Shown piece by piece: positions 56,129 through 64,000 of a DNA stretch of 64,000 nucleotides. The notes beneath the pieces were generated by a model. It was not told the DNA's origin. It did not search any database and saw nothing but the letters and a program-made list of their open reading frames with translations. Made by a program: the position numbers and the translations under genes. Position 1 is the first letter of the stretch; each line of letters starts with the position of its first letter. Source of the DNA: Anisus vortex (lineage: Eukaryota > Mollusca > Gastropoda > Planorbidae); contig OX421508.1 of NCBI GenBank assembly GCA_949126835.1, positions 11,777,994-11,841,993 of the forward strand, written 5' to 3'.

Positions 56129-56311
56129 CTGGATACCAGTATTTAGAATAATCTTTCTCCTCTAAAACAGTGTTGTCGTGCCAAACAAATTCGCCTTCAG
56201 TTTCTAGGTCATCAAGACCAATCCAAACAATCCTTTTATCTTTTTCGTTATGTGTCACTAAAATTTGAAATGATTCAGGAGTATTGGGCACAGCAAATCT
56301 GGCTCCTCTAG
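56129..56311 (-). CDS. C-type lectin domain, middle exon (copy B)
   Basis: 183-bp minus-strand exon, acceptor TATCACAG, donor ATCCAG|GTAACA, phase 1 at both ends. It reads RGARFAVPNTPESFQILVT, VWIGLDDLETEGEFVWHDN and VLEEKDYSKYWYPG. WIGLDD, FVW and YxxW are core C-type lectin positions. Upstream, 62886-63041 supplies the first part of the domain in matching phase; downstream, 52809-52945 completes it across a 3.2-kb intron. The corresponding copy A exon is the same length. Confidence 0.9.
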
Positions 56312-57379
56312 CTGTGATAAAAAAAAATTACATTTAATAGACTGCAAACAATAAAAAAAAAAATTAATATAAAACGATATAATAGTATCATTAGAAAAGA
56401 TTGTGGATAAACTAATCTTTACATATATCAATGTTATAAATGAGGTAAAATTGCATAGACTGTCTCTTGGAATTTTAATGAATCAACATAACTAAAACTT
56501 TCGTGGGAATATCTATCGTTATTTACAAATATGATGGAGCAAGACTAGTAACTAAAGTCCATTGTACGTTGATATAAACGTTTCTCATAAAGCGAAGGCA
56601 TGCGCATGACCAAGAACATCTTTCTTGTAATTTTATTTTACAGAACAATGTTGATTTTTTCATATATGTTGATAGTGTGGACATCGGAGATGCCGTCAGT
56701 GGTAGATGCTTGTTCGACAATGTAACATATTATATTGAAATATAATATATAGCATAAAATTTTGGAAAGGGCTGGAGTTGACTCAACAATTGACGACCGC
56801 TCAAGATAGACAAAAGTGGAGAAAGTTGACTGCTTAGGTGTCCATTCGCTCCACCCAACGACCACACCGTTCAAGGGATTGATGACGATGATGATGGCTT
56901 ATTATTGTTATATGTTGATAGTGTTGTATTAATCATGTTAGTTTATTTATATCCAAGTTTATGTTTTGATTTGTCATGTTTAAACTATTGAAAGTTGGTA
57001 TAGTTGGTAGAAAATTTTTAAATATTTAGAGAAATGTGTTAATGTAAGACAATAAATTTAAAATTAACCCCCGTGTGCTTATAGAAATACGTGAAGACAA
57101 ATTTAAACTGAACTCTTTTTTCTTACAGTAGTCTTTACTGTAATATGAGGATATTTAAATTTATTATTTAAAAAGTGTTTTACCTTTAAAACCTTAAATG
57201 CATCAACCCAGGATTAAAACTAAGGTTATTACAGAGCAATAAAATAGACAAAGATAGTGAACTCTTACAAAAAGACCTAGGGGAATTACGAAATTTGGAA
57301 ATCTAATTGGAGTAGGTCTTTTCACTCTGTAAACTGACATCTGTTAAAGGTTTACAGGAAATAGAAATAATTACAAACT

Positions 57380-57612
57380 ACTTCATTCTTGGTAAAGACC
57401 TAACACAAACTAAAAATGCAAAGTAGTTAGGAGTAAAAAATAATGATACATTATCTAGGAATCCACATATTAATGAAGTAATTAAAAATCTTTAAAAAAA
57501 ACCATTAAGCTTCATAAAAAGAAACTTTTAAAAATTTAACATAAAACTACAATGATATCTTACATTAGTGAGATCTATACTAGAAAATACATCTTCTGTA
57601 TGGCAACTGTCA
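57380..57612 (+). pseudogene. Jockey-type LINE RT C-terminal fragment
   Basis: The plus frame reads TKNAK-LGVKNNDTLSRNPHI, then LSFIKRNF and YLTLVRSILENTSSVW, with stops. This corresponds to the 'KYLGVTI..SWNPHI...FIKRN...LVRPILEYASSVW' region of Jockey/BovB-like RTs. It lies in the lectin intron. Confidence 0.75.
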
Positions 57613-58240
57613 TGTGTTGGGGTCAAGAACAAGGAAAAAGGGTGGCATTATAAGGAGCACGGGGTGTCCAGGAGATTAGTCATGGGGTCGCTGTCTAATT
57701 TTTGGAGTAGGTGCACCGTTTGTAGAGAGAAATTCTGATATTTCTATTCGTTTTCTGACGAATCTTTGTGGCTGTCACACATCTGCTGATATGATATGTT
57801 GTAACATTAGCTCAACTCGAACAATCACTTCACAACACTCAATAGGAATAAATCAACTGTGTCAACTGAGTCAAATGACACATTCCTGCCTCCGACTATA
57901 CTAAGTATATGACTTGAATATGATCTAAATATAATGACAATGTCTTAAAGTAACGGTGGTATGTTATTGTAATATAACAAGTGCAATATTTATTTCTAAA
58001 TACTTGAAAGAGCCTAAGACCTAAAAAAAACACAACCGCGCGCGTCGGATGCCCAAAGCGAACTGTTTGGTGTCTCGATGAGCTAAATACGGGATGTGGG
58101 GTGTGGACAAGTATTCTGATTTGCGTCCACCAACTGCCGCTTTAGCATAGGATTATGAGAGTGCTGTATTATAAAATAGTGCCTTATAAAAAAATTGTAC
58201 TGTACTATAGGATCATAAATCTTGACATTCACAATAAATA
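57613..58240. other. Unassigned stretch before the gag relic
   Basis: No ORF of note. It is where a 5' LTR would be expected for the element that follows, but no match to the 62300-62700 candidate LTR is visible. Confidence 0.45.
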
Positions 58241-61172
58241 ATAATGGATTCAAAGATTCAATTTACTTTATGATGAGGCTAAATTGTTAGCAAAAGAATA
58301 TGATATTACTGATAAGAAGGAATATCAAGAATTTGTTGAAAATAAAGTTAAACAATTGAAAAAAGAATTAGCAGATAAAGAAAGAGATAAGCGAGCAGAA
58401 TTAAGGGCTCATGAAATTAAACAAAAAGAATTAGACAATCAACTAAAAGAAAAAGAACTACAATTGAATAAAGAAAAAGAAACTCAGTTAAAAGAAACTC
58501 AATTAAAATTAGACCATGAACTGGAATTGGCTAAATTACAAAATACCAAAGTTGAGCAAACAAATAATGAAAAATCAAAACATGGTGTAAGATTCAAAAT
58601 GCCTCCTTTTGATGGAAAAGAGAAAATTGTAGATTTTCTAAATCTTTTTGAAGCAACTTGTAAAGGATATGGGATTCCCATTTCAGAATATTAAATTCAC
58701 CTTATCCCACAATTGAAAGATAAGGGTAGGGAAGCTCTATCGCATATTGATAAAGAAATAACTGATTATGCCATTATCAAAGAACAGTTAATTAAATTCT
58801 TTATTCACTCTGAGGATTATTATAGACAAAAGTTCCACAACTTTATCTTAACAGATAAGAAAGAACCGAGAGCTTTTGTGTCTGAAGTGAAAAAATTTTT
58901 ACTTACATGGTTAGACTTAGTAAAAATTGATACCAAAAATCCTAATGAAATTATAGAAATCATGGTTGTTGATAAAGTATTAGAACAAGCTTCTAAACCA
59001 TTGTTTACTCACATTATGGAAAGAAAGTAAAGACAGTTGAAAATTTGATAGATGCCATCTCAAATTTTAAAGATAGTCACCCTAATGTAGAACTGACTAA
59101 ACAAAATCAAACATTAAATACAATTCGGCATAGAAGAAGAAGTTATTCACCCCCTAGGTCAAGGCATAATCAATTTGGCAATAGAAAAAAGTTTGGTAAT
59201 CAACCAAAATCTAATAATTACAGATGTATTTTTTGCAATGGTACAAACCATTCATCAGAATATTGTTACAGGAATAACAATGCAAGAGGTGGAAATTTCA
59301 ATTCAAACTTCAATAGATCAAATGTTGATCATAGAAATTTTTCAAATCAAAATTTTTCTAATTTTGATAATAGAAACTTTCCAAATCAGAATTTTTCAAA
59401 TTTTGAAAACAGAAATTTGCCAAATCAAAATTTTTCCAATAACAATGTGCCAAATCAAAATTTTGGAAGGCAAGATTTCCCTAATACTCAAAATAGACCT
59501 CAATCAAATTTTCAAAATATAAGACATAGAGGAAAACCAAACAATTCCACATCTCAAACAAATAATGTAATATTTGAAAATAGGGGTTAATGAATACTTT
59601 TTCCTGCTTATGTAGAAGGAAAGACTACATACTGTTTGAGGGATACAAGGTCCAGTATAATATGCGTAGATGAAAGTATCATTCCAAATCAGAAACCCAC
59701 CAATATTATAAGAGTGGATACTATAAAACTAGGAAATGGTTCCACTGTAAATTGTCCTGTCACTATAATAGAGATTGATTGTCCTTGGCTTACAGGAAAA
59801 ACAGAGGAAGCCATTTTAAAAAACTGTGTTGCACCTCTAATTATTGGTAATGCTTTCAATGTCAAACATAATAATAGTTTTGACATTTTTCAAAAATGGA
59901 TGAATGAAAAATCCAATGATTTAAATTTGAAACCTGTTCTATTTCAAAATGAAAAGTTAGTAGATTTACCAGAACAAGAATTTTACCCTGCTCTACAGAC
60001 TTTTAATTTTTTACAAACAATAGGAAAATCAGAAAATAATATTCTCCATGAGACACCTAATATTGACTTATCCATAAATAATGAAAAGGATAATTCTATT
60101 CCAAAATGGAATGGAACAAAAAAAATATAACAATATGTAAACAAATTTGAAAATCAATGTGAAATAAACAATGTACCAAAAGAATTACATGCTATTTCAC
60201 TATGTAAACATTTAGAAGGTCATAAACAAATATTCAACATTGCTAAAAATCAAATATCTAATTTTACTAAAATGAAGACTGAGATATTAGCATACATTGA
60301 TAGTCCTCATAAAAAGGAAACCCAAATGAAAAAAAACAGAAAATATCAGTTTAGTAAACATGCCTTTTGATGAGCGAACTCTAAAAAAAAAACAGAAAGA
60401 AGATCAATACATAATTAAAATAGTATCAGAAATTGAAAAAGGTCATGTTAAAAACAAAAACATGGATATAATAAATGGCATTCTCTGTAGAAAAGATAAT
60501 AGATTAGATGTAACTCAAATAGTTATACCTAAATCATTAACTGTCAAAGTAATGCAAATTTCGCACAACAATGCATTGTCAGGTCATTTGAGTAGTAAGA
60601 AAACACGTTGTAAACTTAAAAAGAATTTTTGGTGGCCAAAACTAGAAAAAGATTTGAAAACATTTATTAAAAGCTGTACTACCTGTCTTAAACATAATAA
60701 GAATGATTCTAAACATAAGGCTCCATTACAAATGACTGATACAATAGATAAACCTTTTTATAAAATTGCAGTTGATACAATTGGTACTGGGAATACTATG
60801 GAATGGAAAGGACCTTTTGAAATTAGACATAAGTTATCTGATGTAACTTACAAAGATAACATTAATGACAAAGAAAAAATTGTTCATTTAAACAATTTAA
60901 GAGCTTATGATGAAAACCAAATACTTGAAACTAAATCAGAAAATAAGAGTAAAGTAATTGAAAATAAATCAGAAGATGATATAAATAAATCAGAACATGC
61001 AAAAATAACATTAAATAAATGTTGTGCAATTCTAAAAAAATATAACAGAGAAAATAAAAGCAAAATAATTGAAATTGAAAATAAACCAGACAATGATATT
61101 AGTAAAATAACTTTGAATACATGCTGTGAAATTCTAAAGAATTTTAGCAGAGAACTCAGGTATAATCAATAA
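58240..61172 (+). pseudogene. RT-less gag-protease-integrase retroelement relic
   Basis: A chain of plus-strand ORFs separated by single stops or frameshifts (58694, 59030, 59590, 60130). The order is: K/E/Q coiled coil (about 58310-58570); SCAN-like gag (PPFDGKEKIVDFLNLFEATC, then YYRQKFHNF); CCHC knuckle CIFCNGTNHSSEYC at about 59227; an Asn/Phe-rich tail with repeated NQNFSNF (59300-59480); a protease region with LRDTRSS where DTGSS is expected (59640); a stretch 60060-60350 without a known domain. Then comes an integrase zinc domain (HNNALSGHL...KSCTTC, 60565-60695), IAVDTIGTG, which starts the DDE core, and after a deletion KGPFEIRHKL...VHLNNLRAY, the integrase C-terminus. No RT or RNase H. 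Dead copy in the lectin intron. Confidence 0.85.
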
Positions 61173-62885
61173 AATTATACATAGGAATAACTAAATTTAT
61201 GAAAGGGATATGATATTTTCAGTAACAGGTATAATGACATGATAACATTTTTTTTCCTTTGTAAAGAACAAACAATGTAAATATGGATACTGGTATAAAA
61301 TAATCTAATTGATGAAAATAATAATTATCAGTTGGAAATTTTTTTATGTAGCCTCTGAACAGTTTGGTAAGACTGTTAAGCACATAAATTTTGGGGCCTC
61401 TGAACAGTGAAACTGTTATGCCATTAATATGCCTATGTAAGTCTTTAAAATTGCATTAGAGCAAATTGAAATAAGAATGATATAATAATTAAATTCCTAT
61501 GTAAGACGCTAAAGTCAGAGCATTAGATGACAATATTGTATTGTATTCATATAAGACTAAAGATAGCATTGAAGCCAATAAATAAATGATACATATAAGA
61601 CTCACAGGAATATGAGCAGTGTAATATAATTATATATTTGAAGGGAAGACTTGAATAACTTCTGTAAAATTTTATTGTAAACTAAGATTAAAAATAATCA
61701 TGTTACATTGTAAGTAATGTTATTGAGAATATCAATCAATAAGAATCAATAAGAATCAATAAGAATATCAATTCAAAATAACTATTGTGAAGATGTATAT
61801 TCATACTAACCATTATGAAAAAATCAATTGTAAAAAGATAAAACCGAGGTTAGTATTATATTAATCTTATTGTATAAAAAATTTTTTTTCATAAAATTTA
61901 TATAGATTTTGTGAGATAAAGCAAAATATATTAATAGACAATCTCGATAGCCTTCATAAGATATTAACTTAATAATTGTCAATACACATCACTGACATAC
62001 AATAATTTATCTCAGTATTACTGAAGTTGATTAGCCAATACAAAAAGATAATTGTCTATGACTGGTTGTCAATATAAACATTATACATTATTCTTTCTGT
62101 CTTTTGGTTATATTTGTGCATATGAATTTTTTTTTGTTGTTTGTACATATATTAAATGAATTTTTTTTTCTATGTATTATTAAATGAATTATTATATGCA
62201 TTAATTAACATTAAGATACTTAACATTAGCATAATTTTTTTTTTCAATTTTGTAAACATTTTTCGTATCAAAAATAATAATAAATTATTATTTTTTCTCT
62301 GTGTATGGGGGGTATGCTATGGAGCAAGTAAATAATAAAAGGGAAGTGACTCATGTAAGAATTATAAAACTCGGAATAAAAACCTAGTTTTGAATACTAA
62401 AATAAAATAAAACCTAGGGTGTTGATTTATATATCGGAAGTACATAGTCACATGACTGACCATGCTTTTTTTAGTCTCCTTCTCGTTCTTGTAATAATCG
62501 CACGTATAAATATATAGACTCAGAGACCATTATTGAAATGTATTATATCGCTTCTATAACTATAAGTATTAAGTATTATTTCATGGATGTGAAAGTGTAA
62601 AGTGTAATAATAATTAAATGATATGTGCTGCAACAAGGCGTTCTTTTATTTGATTACAAGTTAAACTATATATTGTGGTGAAGTCGTCTGTTTCAATGTT
62701 TGATACTGGAGACCAATATTTTCAGCAACTGTAGCAGAAACCCTTTGAAGAGACTAATTGTATTTATTGATGTACTAAGAATAATAAGAACATCAACACA
62801 AGTCCGTGAGATGAGTTATTTATAGACGTTGACCCGCGTATGTAATATATAAGATAAGAGGAGATATTATTTCCTTATTACAAAC
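61173..62885. other. AT-rich 3' part of the retroelement and possible 3' LTR
   Basis: No coding sequence. TGAACAGT-containing direct repeats (GCCTCTGAACAGT) occur at 61352 and 61397. Near 62306 the purine tract GTATGGGGGG is followed by TATGCTATGGAGC, possibly a polypurine tract and LTR start. The LTR would contain TATAAATATATAGACTC at 62505 and run to about 62660-62690. The boundaries are not proven. Confidence 0.4.
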
Positions 62886-63041
62886 CTGCGCAATCCTTTT
62901 GGGCGTCATTGAAATTCATTAGTGTTTCTGACCAATATAAGCACATTCCTCCATTGACAGATGGAAACCATTTAAACCCAAACGCATTACGACATGTGTC
63001 AGCAAATGAGGCCTGTCTTTTTTCTGCATTCACGTCATCAG
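62886..63041 (-). CDS. C-type lectin domain, first domain exon (copy B gene)
   Basis: 156-bp minus-strand exon, acceptor ATCTTCCTTAG, donor GCGCAG|GTTTGT, phase 1 at both ends. It reads DDVNAEKRQASFADTCRNAF, GFKWFPSVNGGMCLYWSET and MNFNDAQKDCA. TC...GGMC is the extra N-terminal cysteine pair of long-form C-type lectin domains, and F-x-DA-x-x-x-C is the conserved first helix. Spliced to 56129-56311 the junction becomes KDCA-A-RGAR, a normal C-type lectin sequence. The phase-1 acceptor means further 5' exons (signal peptide or other domains) lie upstream on the minus strand; none was identified before 64000. The plus-strand ORF 62909-63187 is a shadow. Confidence 0.88.
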
Positions 63042-63433
63042 CTAAGGAAGATAATATATCGTTTTATAATCCAAGTTTAATGACATATACAATTTTTGCT
63101 AAAATGTTTTTTAGCGACCGCTTTGGCGCTGCCGTGTTGGCGCGATGGAATAAAAACATATCACATCATTTAATAAAAGTAACTTAATAACTTTATTGAG
63201 GAAAACATTATTTTTAGTATAATAAATTAAAAAAATAGTAAATAAAAACAGTTTAAAACAATGTATGTATTGTATTTTTAAATTTTAATAACTTAGTTTT
63301 TTATAAACTTTTTTGATTAAAAAAGTAAATAATGACAGCTTAAAACAAAGTATTATAATGCATAAAGGCATATCTATCAGTAATAAAAAAAATGTTAAGT
63401 GACGAAACAATTATTAAATAATAACCATTGAAA
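63042..63433. other. AT-rich spacer
   Basis: No gene or motif of note between the lectin exon and the transposase fragment. Confidence 0.6.
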
Positions 63434-64000
63434 TCAATATCCTGATTGGACAAGCTTTTCTGGCTCCGTTAAAAAAATATTGGCAAGTCCTAGCAAGTAT
63501 TCTATTACGTTTCTACTTCTATCAGTTTGAATGATCTTACTGATTCTGTTATAAGTTTCCACATACTTTTTGTGTTTTACGGGTGGCTTGTCTCTACGAA
63601 CGACATGTTCATTTACCAAGTCACGTCCTTTCTGAACCACACGAATCTCATTAATGAATTTCCAAATATAGGGGTGATCCATCCCGAAGTCAGTCTGTAA
63701 CCTTCGATGGGCTGCTTCAACATAACTGTTGGTGCGATCATGGCCATGTTGCGTCCTCTCATACACAGAACAAATTGGAGGTGGAAATAATGCAAGACGA
63801 CTTGTTAAATTTCTATTTTGACGTCCCACATAGAGTTAAGTATTGGAGTGACCTCATCCATAATCTCATTACCCATTGCCTCGAAACACACATCTAAGTC
63901 TTCTTTTGGAATGAAAGAGTTCACCACAATCATTCTTGCCACCGATGCAAATTCTGGATCAGCATTATATGTGGAAAGTAATCCTTCATTTACCAGTTTC
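63434..64000 (-). pseudogene. Mutator-like (MULE) transposase C-terminal part, cut by the window end
   Basis: Minus strand. ORF 63829-63434 reads LYVGRQNRN, LFPPPICSVYERTQHGHDR, TNSYVEAAHRRLQ and HPYIWKFINEI. 'TNN-VE-WH-x-x-(F/L)Q...HP-IWKFI' is the conserved C-terminal region of MULE transposase-like proteins in animals. Upstream, 64000-63840 continues the protein in another frame (EFASVARMIVVNSFIPKEDL, FEAMGNEIMDEV), so there is a frameshift or short intron near 63840. No zinc finger (SWIM) end is seen. It may be a transposon relic or a domesticated gene. Confidence 0.75.

Larger units (their letters stand above)
52034..57350. repeat. Segmental duplication, copy B (lectin block)
   Basis: Paralogue of 25001-30575, same orientation, about 27 kb away. 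Private insertions are the transposon at 53079-55080; it lacks the 26263-27524 insert and the 27943-29350 direct-repeat block. Confidence 0.9.

Noticed and set aside
56820..56900. GTGTCCATTCGCTCCACCCA...GATGACGATGATGATGG as a gene end
   Set aside because: Looks like a retroposon tail rather than a host exon; not enough context to name the family.
58499..58681. Minus-strand ORFs over the gag relic (also 59689-59886 and 60905-61093) and the alternative-frame ORF 59175-59522
   Set aside because: Shadows of the gag, protease and integrase frames.
62909..63187. Plus-strand 92-codon ORF
   Set aside because: Antisense to the lectin exon 62886-63041, which has matching splice sites and cysteines.

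Overview
This window is AT-rich, intron-bearing animal DNA from a repeat-dense nuclear genome. There are no bacterial-style operons. It contains a tRNA gene with internal promoter boxes, several clades of non-LTR retrotransposon, LTR retrotransposons, Helitron-like ends, hAT and Mutator-like DNA transposons, and C-type lectin exons joined by phase-1 introns. The mix, and the LINE with a craniofacial-development-protein-2-like endonuclease, suggest an invertebrate, most likely a gastropod mollusc. That assignment is inference.

Layout. 1-2694 is one ACGTATGT satellite. 2695-12004 is an RTE-like LINE on the minus strand, split by a 6,295-bp LTR retrotransposon (4649-10943) with 627-bp LTRs, a 4-bp target duplication, and a gag-protease-integrase-fragment ORF without reverse transcriptase. 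13119-16110 is an I-type LINE carrying RNase H. 16800-17289 is a hAT MITE. 19841-20420 is the 5' end of another LTR element. 21132-21538 and 21551-24999 are two Helitron-like units placed end to end.

25001-30575 and 52034-57350 are two copies of one duplicated segment. Each carries the last two coding exons of a C-type lectin domain on the minus strand, and each has since taken different insertions. The second copy also has its upstream lectin exon (62886-63041), separated from the rest by an RT-less gag/protease/integrase relic (58240-62700). These lectin exons are the only likely host protein-coding genes in the window.

Between the two copies lie a third Helitron-like end, a GC-rich motif island (34366-34740), tRNA-Pro(AGG) at 35408-35479, a tRNA-derived SINE inside a LINE remnant, a Jockey/CR1-like LINE, a 41-bp minisatellite, an L2/CR1-type 3' end, a nested block of solo LTR plus long-inverted-repeat transposon with a 9-bp target duplication (44640-48950), and a decayed LTR. 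The window ends in a Mutator-like transposase fragment.

Most long ORFs over 1-2706 are artefacts: the 8-bp repeat is open in all six frames. Many insertions have readable target duplications, and several have an empty-site paralogue within the window, so their order of insertion can be worked out.
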